Source of the DNA: Populus alba
Lineage: Eukaryota; Streptophyta; Magnoliopsida; Malpighiales; Salicaceae
DNA: 64,000 nt
NCBI RefSeq assembly: GCF_005239225.2
Contig: NC_133297.1
Span: 22,109,882-22,173,881, forward strand
Direction: 5' to 3'
A program made the translations under genes and the position numbers. Position 1 is the first letter of the stretch; every line of letters begins with the position of its first letter. Below the pieces are notes generated by a model. The model made no database searches. It saw only the letters and a list, made by a program, of their open reading frames with translations, and was not told the origin of the DNA. Shown in pieces: positions 47,621 to 58,720 of this stretch.

Positions 47621-50600
47621 TTTAGGTTTGGGCATTTCTAGTACTGGCTCTTCTGTTTTGCCTATTCCACAATGCTCCTTACAATTACACCAAGTGTTGC
47701 ATGTTCCTAAGCTATCTCAACATCTGCTGTCAGTTTTATAGGCTGTGTAAAGATAATCATTGTCGATTTATTTGTGATGACTTTGGTTTTTGGATTCAGG
47801 ACAAAATCATGGGGAACGTCCTTCTCAAGGGACTGTGTAGTCACGGTTTATATCCTATTCCTTTTTCTGTTTCTTCTAGTTCCCATCGTAATCAGTCTTG
47901 CTATCTTGGTCAATAGGTTCAAACCAGTCTTTGGCACAAACGATTTGGTCATCCCTCTAATAGCATCACGTCCACTCTTCTCACTCAGTCTTAGATTCCC
48001 TTCACTTCAGATCCTACCAAGTCTGTTTGTACCACTTGTTTAGAGGGCAAAATCACTAAGCTTCCTTTTCCATATCCAGCAGTTAAGTCTCTTCACCCTT
48101 TAGAAATCATACATAGTGATGTTTAGGGCCTTGCACCCGTAATGTCTATTGATGGCTTTAGATATTATGTTAGTTTTGTTGATGAATGTACACGGTACTC
48201 TTGGATTTTTCCAATGATCAATAAAGGAAAGGTTTATTCTATTTTTGTCCATTTCCATACATTTTTAGTTACTCAATTTTCTGCTACACTTAGGGTCTTT
48301 CAAAGTGATGGAGGTGGTGAATATATTAGCAACAACTTCAAAAACTATCTTCTTACCAAGGGCATTGTTCATCAAATGTCATGTCCCTATACCCCTGAAC
48401 AAAATGGTCTTGCTGAGAGAAAGGATCGACATATTGTGGAAACCGCCATCACTTTGTTACAAACTGCCCATCTACCTCATAAATTCTGGTTTCATGCTTG
48501 TGCTACTTCTATTTACTTGATTAATAGATTGCCTTGTCAAATTCTCCAGCTGCAATCTCCTTTTTCCTTGCTGTATGGTTCCTCCCTTGTCATCCATCAC
48601 TTGCGCGTCTCTGGTTGTGCTTATTTCCCTTTACTTCAGCCTTCCAGCACTCATAAACTACAGCCCAAAACTTCCACATGCATCTTTTTGGGCTATGCCG
48701 GCCAATATAAAGGGTATATTTGTTTTTCTCTTCATACCAATCGCATCTTTGTGTCTCGCTATGTCCTCTTTGATGAATCATTGTTTCCTTATATTTTTGT
48801 GCCTATGCCTACTGTATCTTTTTCTCTGCACGTGCCTGATATCTCTACTTCTTCCCCATCTGTCTCTCTTCATAACTCTGTTTTGCCTCTTGTTTCTCCT
48901 CCTTCTGCATCATTACCTTCTTTGTCAACTGGTATGTCTTTACAGCCCTCTCCTCTCCCCGTGGATCCTGATTTCCACCCTGAGCGACTGTGTGTTGTTT
49001 TACCTCTCTCCCCTATGAATATTCATCCCATGACTACCAGGTCTAAAAGTGGCATTTCCAAGAAAAAGGCCTATTCTGCCACTGTTCGATCTCTTGATCT
49101 TTCTCAAGTTGAACCTCGTTCCTTCAAGATTGCTTCTACCACTGTTGAATGGCAATCAACCATGCAGGAGGAAATGGAGGCTCTTCATGCCCAGGGTACT
49201 TGGGACCTTATTGCTTTGCCACCTGACAGAAATCTTGTTGGCTGTAAGTGGGTCTATCGGCTGAAGAAGCATGCTGATGGTTCTATAGCTCGTCATAAGG
49301 CTCGCTTAGTGGCTAAGGGGTTTAGTCAAGAGGAAGGTATTGACTATGGAAAAACCTTCAGTCCTGTGGTGAAACCCACCACTATTCTCCTAGTTCTTGC
49401 CCTTGTAGCTCACTTTAATTGGTCCTTGCGGCAATTTGATGTGAAGAATGCATTCTTGCATGGCATTCTTCATGAGGAGGTTTATACGACACAACCTCAG
49501 GGCTTTGTTAGTAAGGCTCATCCCTCTGATTTTGTTTGCCGGCTAAGGAAGTCTTTGTATGGTCTTAAGCAGGTTCCCCGTGCCTAGAATGAGCGGTTCA
49601 CAAGTTTTTTGCCCAGCTTGGGGTTTCAAGCATCTCTTGTTGATTCCTCTTTATTTGTTCAGCACTTTTCTCATGGCACTCTGATTTTTCTCCTCTATGT
49701 TGACAATATCATTCTAACTAGCAGTCATTCCTCTCTTTTTTCATCTGTTATTACTGCTCTGTCTCAAGAATTTGACCCCATAGATTTGGGTCAATTGCAT
49801 CATTTTTGGGGGCTGCAGATTTCCTATCTGCCTTCTAGTTTACTTGTGTCTCAAACCAGCTATGTCACTGACTTACTTGAGAAGGTTGATTTGCAGAATT
49901 CAAAATCTTGTGCTACTACTTGTCTTCCTCATCATCACTTGCTCAAGGATGATGGCCAGCCCTATTCTAATCCGCAGCAATACAGGAGCATTGTGGGAGC
50001 CTTGCAGTATCTCACTTTCACTAGGCTTGATATTGCCTTTTCGGTGAATCAAGCTTGCCAGTTCATGCATAATCCAATGGTTTCTCATGTTGTCACAATC
50101 AAACATATTTTGCGATATCTCAAAGGTACCTTACATCTTGGCCTTCACTTTCATCCTGGTCCTCTTTATTTGCAGGCCTACAGTGATGCCGACTGGGCTG
50201 GAGATCCTAATGATTGTCGGTCTGTCTCTGGTTCTCTTGTGTATTTTGGTTCCAGTCCTATTTCTTAGGCTTCTAAGAAACAACATACTGTTTCTCGTTC
50301 ATCTATGGAGGCTGAATATCGCGCTCTCGCTATCATTGCTGCAGAGCTTGCCTGGATTTGTCAACTGCTTTGTGACATTCATATTCCTTTACTTCTTCCA
50401 CCTTTAATTCACTGTGATAATAATTCTGCTATCTCCCTTTCTTCCAATCCAGTGTTCCATTCCAGGATGAAACATCTTCAGATCGATTATCATTTTGTGA
50501 GAGAGCAGGTTATCATGGGTGATTTACTGGTCCAGCATGTCTCCTCTAGTGATCAATTTGCTGATATCCTCACCAAAGGCCTTTCCATCTCTTTATTTCA

Positions 50601-50709
50601 GTATCATTGTTCCAATTTCATGCTTGGATCCTCCCAGCCTGCAATTGAGGGGGCATGTAAAGATATCAATGGTCCTAATGATGCCATGTGTCAGAAGATT
50701 AGCAATTAA
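47621..50709 (+). pseudogene. Copia pol: protease tail, integrase, reverse transcriptase, RNase H; five or more lesions
   Basis: Protease remains: 'LHVPKLSQHLLSV' near 47698; a frameshift there moves the reading to the frame used by the rest. Pre-integrase: 'FYRLCKDNHCRFICDDFGF' and 'SLWHKRFGHPS' near 47740-47960. Integrase (48050-48800): catalytic acidic residues around 'FQSDGGGEYIS' and 'EQNGLAERKDRHI'. Reverse transcriptase (49140-50000): 'CKWVYRLKKHADGS', 'VAKGFSQEEGIDY', 'FDVKNAFLHG'. Its catalytic motif reads YVDN (49696-49707) instead of YVDD. RNase H (50170-50700): 'YSDADWAGDP', 'SMEAEYRAL', 'HCDNNSAISLS'. In-frame TAG stops at 48124, 49585 and 50266 each replace a Trp codon of the family. 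The element resembles the RE1/Ale kind of Copia, but the lineage is only a guess. Confidence 0.93.
50641..50655 (+). other. Copia polypurine tract
   Basis: 'attgagggggca' lies immediately before the 3' LTR start at 50656, where plus-strand priming is expected. Confidence 0.85.
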
Positions 50710-50985
50710 TATTGTTACAATGCTGTTAGTATTATTTGTTACAAAGGAGAAACTGTTAGCATGAATACTGTGTAAACGGAAGAATATTCTTCGTATAGTA
50801 TCTTCAAATACTGCATATATAAACTGAGAATAAGGTATGTAAACATTAAGCAAAAAGTAAGTAATATAACAGTGCATGAATTTCATCTTCTGCTTCTCTG
50901 TATAACAGATTCATTTATTCTCTATTCTTCATTCTTTTCACTCTCTGATCTTTCTTCATTTCTATATAAATATTACTGTCTTTCA
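50656..50985 (+). mobile_element. Copia 3' LTR
   Basis: 330 bases, TG...CA, the partner of 45843-46183 (about 4% substitutions by eye). The bases outside the two LTRs (attta on the left, aggca on the right) do not form the usual 5-bp duplication. Confidence 0.93.
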
Positions 50986-51372
50986 AGGCACTTGAAATTA
51001 TCATTTGTTACTTGCTAATAGCTGCTTTGATTGCCTCCACGCATAGTCAATGGATTGGTTACCTTTGGTAATAAAAAATGGTGGGATTTGCTGCTACTGA
51101 TTTGCTACATTACTGTCAAGTGATTTGCTGTTATTTTTCATCATAATTTATGGCTACATTAACATCTCCTTACAAGTGAACAAGGGATCCAGACCTAACA
51201 TGAGATGGGCATAAATGTCTCCACACCTAACTTAGGTTTGGGCGAGCATGCATCCAAACCTAACCTGGGTTTGACCTAGTGCAGTGTGTCTCAGGTCAAA
51301 CTCAAGTTGGCCCTGGATGTATCCACGCCTAACCTCGAACCAAGTTGGGCTGGGCACTTTGAATAATAATTT
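50986..51372. repeat. Right copy of the ~385-bp direct repeat flanking the Copia element
   Basis: Starts with 'aggcacttgaaattatc' on the base after the 3' LTR and ends 'gaataataattt', then continues into different sequence ('caaggaccc'). In the left copy the same end sits within a base of the 5' LTR. The 73-codon minus-strand frame at 51232-51453 mostly reads this repeat and has no domain. Confidence 0.93.
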
Positions 51373-51880
51373 CAAGGACCCTAACTTGGGGTTGGGCATA
51401 GACGGGTTCGGACCCAACTTGGGGTTGTCATAAGCAATCAAGCCTTTTATCAAGACTTAAGCGCCAGGTGGTACTTGGGTTTGCCCTTCGCATTGGAGCC
51501 GCCCAAGCGCCAGGTGGCGCTCAGGTGTGCCCAAGTGCCACATGGTGCATGGGTCATGGCAAATGGCCTGATTATCTTGGGTTTGAGGTAGGAACCGATT
51601 GTCTTGGGTCCAACATCATATACTCAGCTCAATAGATATGGCGTGATCTAATTTTATTGGGTCTTGATGAAAGATTTTAAATATTTTAATTTTTATTATC
51701 ATTAAAAATATTATTAGTTATGGTATAAATAATAATATTATAATAACAATGGAAAGTGCCACGTGGCATTTGGTCTGCCTTTGGGTTATGTGGCGTTTGG
51801 GATTCCATAGCCAATTAAGCCTTTTTCCAAGACTCATATGCTATGTGGCGCTTGGGTCTGCCCCATGTATTGGAGCCGCC
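51373..51880. repeat. GC-richer repeat region with 'gccaggtggcgct' words
   Basis: 'aagccttttt..caagact' followed by 'attggagccgcc' occurs twice (about 51435-51510 and 51812-51880) in direct orientation, with related words such as 'gccacgtggcat' between. No gene is present. The right copy ends exactly where the Gypsy LTR begins. Confidence 0.6.
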
Positions 51881-53444
51881 TGATTAGTACTTAAAAGTGC
51901 ATTTTTATCAAGGTTTTATATCATCATTTTGCACTTAAAGTATTAATAACTCCTTAAGGAAAGCATGTTTTATAATAACAAGTCTGATACTATAAGATAC
52001 CTTTAATTTATGATAAATATTCATCTTAAATGTAGGACTATCACATAAATCAAAGGATTAATTGATGAGTTTAACTACTGAAATTTAAAAGACAAAGAGA
52101 TGGTAAAACTTAGAAAAGAGATGTTGTTTAAATTCAAATTGAAACACTGTTCGGTCATTGGGTTATATTTGAAGTTGTAGATCTTGGATTTAGGTCTGCT
52201 CAATATGGATGGAAAGCTAAGACATAGGCCTAAAACTTTCATGGGAGTCCAAGATTTAAAAAGGTCATTTTCAAGTTTAAATTGTAGCAACAACGGAGAA
52301 GTCCAAATCTGTCTTGTAGCCCAAACATTATTTAGTGTTCAGGCCATATCTTAAGTTCTAGAAGTCCAAATAACCTCAATTTGTTTTCTTGGAAAGCTAA
52401 GACAATTTCCTAGAACTTTCATGGTTAAGTCTATTCAACTTCTAACATTATCAATGACGTTTTGTTCAGACAAGAAGATAAGGATCGTCACTAAGTCAAG
52501 ATATGACCACTCACTCAATAATTAGTCATTAAATCAATACTTCCAAATTTTGGCCTATAAAAGGAGACATTTGCCATGCATTTAGGTATCTTGGTTTTTA
52601 GGTCAAGATCATGCTCTTTATTTCTTTCTTTATATTTTTGTAATGTTTAAGTTTTATTTCATATTATATTTTTCTTAATATCTTGTTTATGCTTTTCATT
52701 TCTTTTACTATACTTATGTTCTTATGTTGTTTATTTATGTTTATCTTCTTCATTATGTTTAGCTAAGTTCATTATGTCAAGGTGAAAAGGTTTCACTAAT
52801 GGTGTTAGAATAAGTATAATATAAACTCAATATGGACTTCAATGTTTATATCCAAGAAAGTTTGTTATTAACATGTCTTATCTTTTTATTTTACTAATTC
52901 TTAATACCTTGCTTATTAAATAGTTAATCTAGATTTATTTTGTATAACACTTGATACAACAAATGCTTGACACTTTCATAGCCAACTGTATGGTATAACC
53001 TACACCTGTGCTATGAAAGGAACTTGATTTATTGTTAACATAAGTTAACATCATGAATTCTTGACAATATTTAAAAATATGGTGTTATTTAAATAAGATA
53101 ATTAATATGATCATGTTAAAAATTTATAATGAACTATTAAGGATAAATCATCCGATTGGAACCTCCTTTTTATATGGTTTTCGGTTGATTAATAAAAATA
53201 GTTTATATTATACTTATTTCTAATACTATTAGTGGATCCTCTAACCTTGACATTTGTTTTTATCATTGTTGAATCCTCACATTAATCTTACATCTCAAAG
53301 TCCTCTTTAACTTATTATTATTATTATTATTATTATTAATTTAGATAGTTAACCTACATGTGGTTCGACCCCAGTCTTGCCGGATTATTTATTATTTTGA
53401 CACTCCTGCACTTGAGAGAAGACATCAATCTTTTGGTCGTGTCA
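51881..53444 (+). mobile_element. Gypsy 5' LTR (complete)
   Basis: 1564 bases from 'tgattagtac' to 'ggtcgtgtca', with a TATA box at 52556-52562 and a TTA run near 53315. It is the reference copy for this family because a good primer site and gag follow. The 72-codon minus-strand frame at 52075 is an artefact. Confidence 0.93.
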
Positions 53445-53450
53445 AGTTTT

Positions 53451-53468
53451 TGGCGCCGTTGCTGGGGA
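53451..53468 (+). other. Gypsy primer binding site (tRNA-Asp)
   Basis: 'tggcgccgttgctgggga' lies 6 bases after the LTR and matches the complement of the plant tRNA-Asp 3' end with one change. tRNA-Asp priming is a known trait of Athila-type Gypsy elements. Confidence 0.85.
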
Positions 53469-53667
53469 AGTAAATTCTTGTATAAATTATAATATTTATT
53501 TTATTTTTCTTTTTACTTTTCTTGTATCTAACTTTTATTTCTTTTGTTTTGTTTCCTTTTCTTTTGTTTTCTTCTTTCTTTTATTCTCTTTCTACACGTG
53601 CATGAGTGTTTGCTCACGTACATTAAGTGGTAGACTTTGTAGTGTATCCTCATCATATTTAGAAAAT

Positions 53668-55389
53668 ATGGCCGAAGAAGATAATCAATCACTTCATAAT
53701 GAGAATAATGAGAATAACCGGGTTAGAACACTTAAAGACCATATGAATCCTACAAGAACAAGTGCACCCTCATGTATAGTTTTCCCTCATGATGCATCTC
53801 ACTTTAATTTTAAGCTAGGCATTATTCAACTTTTACCTTCTTTTCATGGCTTAGATATAAAAAATTCATACTTGTATTTGAGAGAAATTGAAGAAGTCTG
53901 TAACACCTATAATGACTTAAATTGTAGCATGAAACACCATCATATCAAAGCTTTTTCCTTTTTCATTAAAAGATAAAGCTAAAACACGTCTATAAATTTT
54001 AGATCAAGATCCATTCGTGATTGGGATTAAATGCAACAACAATTTTTAAAGAAGTTTTTTCCATCTCACAAAACAAACTCTTTCAAAAGACAAATCACCA
54101 CTTTCACTCAAAAACTAGGAGAAACATTTTACCAATGTTGGGATAAGTATTGAGACTTGCTTAATACTTGCCCTCATCATGGTTTTGAAACATGGAGATT
54201 GGTTTCATATTTTTATGAAGGGTTAACACCTAAAGATAGACAAATGGTGGAATTGATGTGCAATGAAACTTTTGAATATAAAGACCCTGATGAAGCAATG
54301 GAGTACCTAGACTTGCTAGCTAAAAATGCTCAAAATTAGGACACTACAAGCACTTATGAGTCATCGGGTAAAACTTAATCTCATACATCTAGTGGAGGTA
54401 TGTACAACCTTATAAAAAATCATAACCTCCAAGCTAAATTTGCATCTTTAGCTATAAAAGCCGAAGCACTAGAATTGAAAAGGAGTGGTCAATTAAAATC
54501 TGTTCAAGAAATTGTATGTCAAATCTGTGAAACCAATGAACACTCAACCAATGACTATCTAACTTTGTCTTCTTTTAATGAATACCTCCATGAGCAAGCC
54601 TATGTTTTAAATAGTTTCCAAAGACCCAATCATAACCCATACTCGCAAACATACAACATTGGTTGGAGAAATCATCCAAATTTTAGTTGGAAGAGTGATA
54701 AGAATAATGCACAAACTTCACAACCATTGTTTCAAGCACACCATAATTTTAAAAATTCTCATAGATATGCACCTTCTTATGCTCCACCTCATAGAAAAAA
54801 TCTTGAGGAAACATTGTATGCATTCATTGAAAAGTAAGAGACAATCAACACTTAACTTGCTCAAAACATGATAGATTTTAAAGATACTCTTGCAAAATTC
54901 ACATCTGCTCTTAGTTTTCAAGAGACAGGTAAGTTTCCATCTCAACCACAGCAAAATCCTAAAGGGCAATACAATAAAAATGCAAGTAGTTCCGGAAGCC
55001 ATCACATGGATCAAGTCAAATCAGTCATCACTTTTTACAGTGGTAAGGTTATTGAAAAACCCACTTTTGAATCTTGTGAGAAAAATGATGAGTTAATCTC
55101 TAAGGGTAAGGAAGGGGTTGAATTTAAACATTACAAAGAAAAGATTGATTCTTCGCTAGCACTTTCATTTCCTTATGTCATGACTAAACAAAGAAAAGTC
55201 AATTACAACTCTAAAATATTTGAAACTTTCAAACAGGTAAGGATCAATATACCTTTGATGGATGCTATTAAACAAGTTCATTTCTATGCTAAATTTTTTA
55301 AAGATATGTGCATTGTGAAGAGAAAACTAAATGTGAAAAAAGAAAGCCTTTCTAGTCGAACAAGTAAGTGTCATTCTTCACAACAATAG
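53668..55389 (+). pseudogene. Gypsy (Athila-like) gag, broken
   Basis: Starts at ATG 53668. The N-terminal region matches the Athila gag plan: 'HFNFKLGIIQLLPSFHGLD', a helix-rich core, then 'WDKY.DLLNTCPHHGFETW' and 'FYEGLTPKDRQMVELM' (54150-54250). Stops interrupt it near 53974, 54000-54150, 54337, 54376 and 54835. The zinc knuckle near 54516 reads 'CQICETNEHSTNDY': the last Cys of CX2CX4HX4C has become Tyr, while the sister copy at 61400 keeps it. The C-terminal part (54868-55389) continues into the protease region. Gag would form the cytoplasmic particle. Confidence 0.85.
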
Positions 55390-55935
55390 TGCTTTGAAAT
55401 ATAAAGACCCTGGTTGTCCTACAATTTCTTGCTTTATTGAAGAACATAAAATTGAAACAGCTTTACTTGATCTTGGAGCTAGTGTGAATTTACTTCCATA
55501 TTTAGCTTTTTAAAGTCTCAATCTAGGTGAGTTAAAACAAACCTCTGTAACTCTTTTACTTGTTGATAGATTTGTAAAAGTGCCTAGAGGAATAGTTATG
55601 GATGTGTTAATACAAGTTGATAAATTCATTTATCTTGTGGATTTTGTTGTCTTGGATACACAACCTGTTGAAGCATGTAATTCAATTCTTGTCATTTTAG
55701 AACGTCCATTTCTTGCAACTTCTAATGCATTAATTAATTGTAGGAATGGGCTAATGAAGTTATCATTTAGAAACATGACATTGTAGATAAATATTTTCAA
55801 CATTAACAAGCAACCTAAAGATGATAATGATTTACAAGAAGTAGATTTTATTGAAGAATTAGTTTATGATCAATTTCAATCTACCTTGAGTAAAACTGAG
55901 TTTGATGAATCTAAAGAATTGCAAATGATTTATTC
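55390..55935 (+). pseudogene. Gypsy protease remnant, followed by the deletion of RT/RNase H
   Basis: 'TALLDLGASVNLLPYLAF' near 55455-55510 is the aspartic protease active site in the Athila form (Asp-Leu-Gly-Ala). It is followed by a stop and then, at 55580-55786, by 'VPRGIVMDVLIQVDKFIYLV' and 'ILERPFLATSNALI'. The frame runs to about 55935 and meets 'KGTKNV' from the end of RNase H. About 1.5-2 kb of reverse transcriptase and RNase H that a complete element would have is absent. Confidence 0.82.
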
Positions 55936-56654
55936 TCATAAAGAAATCGAGGACTAGAAAGGCACCAAAAATGTTGAGTTAAAGATGTTGATACGAATCA
56001 TTTGTCAATATTGACAATAGATTTGACATTTGACATCACACCAATCGATGATTGCTTTCCTCATGAGTCCTTACTTTCTCTTAGTTCAATGCATTGGTTT
56101 GCTAAAAATATCAATTTTCTTGCTTCAAGAGATTTTCCAACTCATTGGAATACCCAAAATAAAAGAAAGTTTTTGAACGAAGTGAAGAACTTTTATTGGG
56201 ATGACCCCTACTTATTCAAATATTGTCCTGATCAAATATTTCAAAGATGCATTGCGGACAATGAGATAAGTAGTGTCATTAAACTTTGTCATTATGAGGC
56301 ATGTGGGAGTCATTTCTCGTCAAAAAAGATGACTGTAAAAATCTTACAAAATGGATTATATTGGCCCATCATGTTCAAAGACATGTGCATTCTGAAAATT
56401 GTCAAAAAGTTGATAGTGGTTAAAAAGTTTTGCTATATAATTCTCGACTCCATTTATTTCTAAAAAAGCTAAGATCAAGATGGAGCAATCCATTTATTGT
56501 GAAATATGTGTATCCTTATAGGGCTTTTGATATTGAGAATCCAAAGAATGACAATGTTTTTAAAGTAAATGGACAACGTTTGAAAACTTACTTTGATAAT
56601 TTTTCTAATGAAAATGAATCCATTGGTTTGAATGATCTTATAGATAAAGGTTGA
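55936..56654 (+). pseudogene. Gypsy RNase H end and integrase ends without the catalytic core
   Basis: The frame at 56002-56463 contains the pre-integrase words 'NFYWDDPYLFKYCPDQIFQR' and the zinc-finger first half 'CHYEACGSHF'. About 11 bases are lost near 56393, removing the second pair of zinc ligands. Directly after 'NCQK' the sequence jumps to 'LLYNSRLHLF' and 'KLRSRWSNPFIVKYVYP' (56430-56560), the integrase C-terminus. The DDE catalytic core is absent. Confidence 0.83.
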
Positions 56655-56860
56655 TTATTTTGTTTTTCTCACATTATTTTTGTGGTTATTTTTGGTGTGA
56701 CTCTTGTTTTGATAGTGCCCCAGTCAAATGACAGATAACAATACTCGATGACTCTTAAGTCAGTTCTTTTAGTTTCCGATGATAACTGATATATGTGTAT
56801 ATATTTGTTTAATTTCTTGTTCCTTCTCTTTGCATCTTTTTTCCACTTCTCATCTAAAGA

Positions 56861-57367
56861 ATGGACACCACTCTTGAAAAATAAAAAAATTATTTTCCCG
56901 CTTTGCCTCAAAATGCGATTACAAAAATTTATCGAGCTAGGTTTGCAAGATTGAGGCTATTAATGAATCATGGAATTCTTAAAGATATTCGCTCGATGAT
57001 TGAAGCAAAGGTCTGATTATTAAGCAAGTCTTCTAATTCTTTTATTTCATACATGCTTGGGAGAGGTAAGAGCACTTTTGCAAAGAAACGTCATGCAAAA
57101 TGACTGAAAGTCTGTCATCAATTTGCCAGATGGACTTGTAATGCACAATGTCATTCTTTAGAAATGGTATCTATAAACCGTGAAGATAAAATACAATTCA
57201 TTAAGGATGGCTTGAGTAAGAAGTCTTTAGATAATCTTTTATTAATTCTTGAGACGCATCCTAGTGGAGATGTACATCATGCAATTCATGATTTATGGCC
57301 CTATTTTCATAAAGAACATGATCGACTTAGTCTTGGGAATTTGACTATAAAAGACCCTTTTTGCTAG
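56861..57367 (+). pseudogene. Third ORF after pol, resembling a cysteine-rich nucleic-acid-binding protein of plant RNA viruses
   Basis: One frame of 169 codons from ATG 56861, with three in-frame stops in its first half (56882 TAA, one TGA near 57016, one TGA near 57104). In order: a basic, Arg-rich helix ('RARFARLRLLMNHGILKDIR'), 'GRGKSTFAKKRHA', then a Cys/His cluster ('VCHQFARWTCNAQCHSL'), then 'KIQFIKDGLS', then a conserved tail ('LETHPSGDVHHAIHDLWPYF') also seen at 30040 and 62500. Glycine, a basic stretch, a Cys-rich finger and a Phe-Ile...Gly block is the plan I know from carla/allexivirus nucleic-acid-binding proteins. The resemblance is from memory, and one finger Cys position is Phe here. 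The ORF lies where Athila elements carry an env-like gene. Confidence 0.5.
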
Positions 57368-58544
57368 TTTTTAAGAAAACTGGATGGGAAGCCTATCCCC
57401 GACCTATAGAGGGCATTTAAGCCGTTCTTGGATGTAAAACCAAGGAAAGATGTGAGCCACAATCACAACTATGATTTGAGTTTTAGTTTGTAAAAATTTG
57501 TGTCTTTTGGTTTTATTAATAGCATAATATTTTTCTGTTTTGTTATCTCTTATATTTGTTTATGTGTGTTACAGGATTGTCAATGTTCGCTACTTCAGGT
57601 GATGACTTCTATACTCTATCTTTCTATCTTAGGACATTAAGGACAATGTATTATTTTGGTTGGGAGGAGAGGGTAGTAATTGACATTAGAAAAAAAAACC
57701 AATTAACTACTTTTGTTTTTAATAAAACCATTTGACAAAACTGTTATTAGGATGACAGAGTACAGAGGAATTTTATTGACTCTTAAGACACATCTTAGTA
57801 AATATTCTTATCAAGGTCTATCAGAATACTTCTCTTGAAATATTAAGGTTTACAAACTCTCGCATTATTATCAATTGATTCTGCTTATTTACTCATTTAA
57901 CAAGTATTCTTAAACCTTCATTTTCACATACACGTTTTAACATATGATTGTGGGTTGTACATTGGATTATTACAACATTTATATTCTTTTATTAAAGGTA
58001 ACAACTAAGGGAAAGGGATAGTATATAATTTGCAAAAACAAAATAAAAATAAAAATTGATGATAATAAAAACGTAGATAAGTTTGATTTCGTAGCCTCCC
58101 TAACCTAAGCAATTAAGCCCAAATGGGTGTTTTAACACATAATACCCTTAAAGTCAACTGGCCTAGGAGCTATTGGCCCAACGCTTGTTACATGGGTTAA
58201 GGAGAAAAGCTTAAAGGAATTAAACATTGCACTATCTATATATCAGTATCTGCAACCCGAGTTACTAAGTTTGTAGGGGTGTCTCAACACCAAATGCCCT
58301 AAAACCAACTAGTCAGGGAGACCTTAGCCAAAAGCTTGTTAGATGGGTTAAAGATGCATTATGTTTTAAGTTATATGTATATATATTCAAAAAAAAAGAG
58401 AAGAAGTTAATAATCTCAACCCAAGGAAGTTAACCTCAAACATTAGAACATATTATTGTTTTTTCCAATAAAAACCCCATCATCTATGTTTTCATACATT
58501 GAGCACATAAAAAGGAAGGTTTATTAACATTTTGTTTAAAAGGT

Positions 58545-58594
<50 letters not shown>

Positions 58595-58720
58595 GAGAGT
58601 TTGTTTATCTGAATAGATTAATGGAAGTTAAATGATGAATGCCTTTGTGGAATTTGCAAATTGTTTTTCTATTTTAATGCTTTGATAACTAGCGACTAGT
58701 AATAAGCTAGTTGAGGGGTG
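57368..58720 (+). mobile_element. Gypsy 3' untranslated region and polypurine tract
   Basis: Holds the conserved 'ttaaggacaatgtattattt' segment followed by a G-rich run (57635-57675), the 'taacctaagcaattaagccc' segment (58098), a (TA)n microsatellite at 58551-58590 and the purine tract 'ttgaggggtg' at 58711-58720 just before the LTR. The same order occurs at 30440-31135 and 63610-64000. No gene is present. Confidence 0.8.

Noticed and set aside
48305..49264. Leu/Phe-rich frames of 71-147 codons overlapping the Copia pol
   Set aside because: They lie in other frames of the clearly recognisable integrase and reverse transcriptase region and look membrane-like only because of the C/T-rich coding strand.
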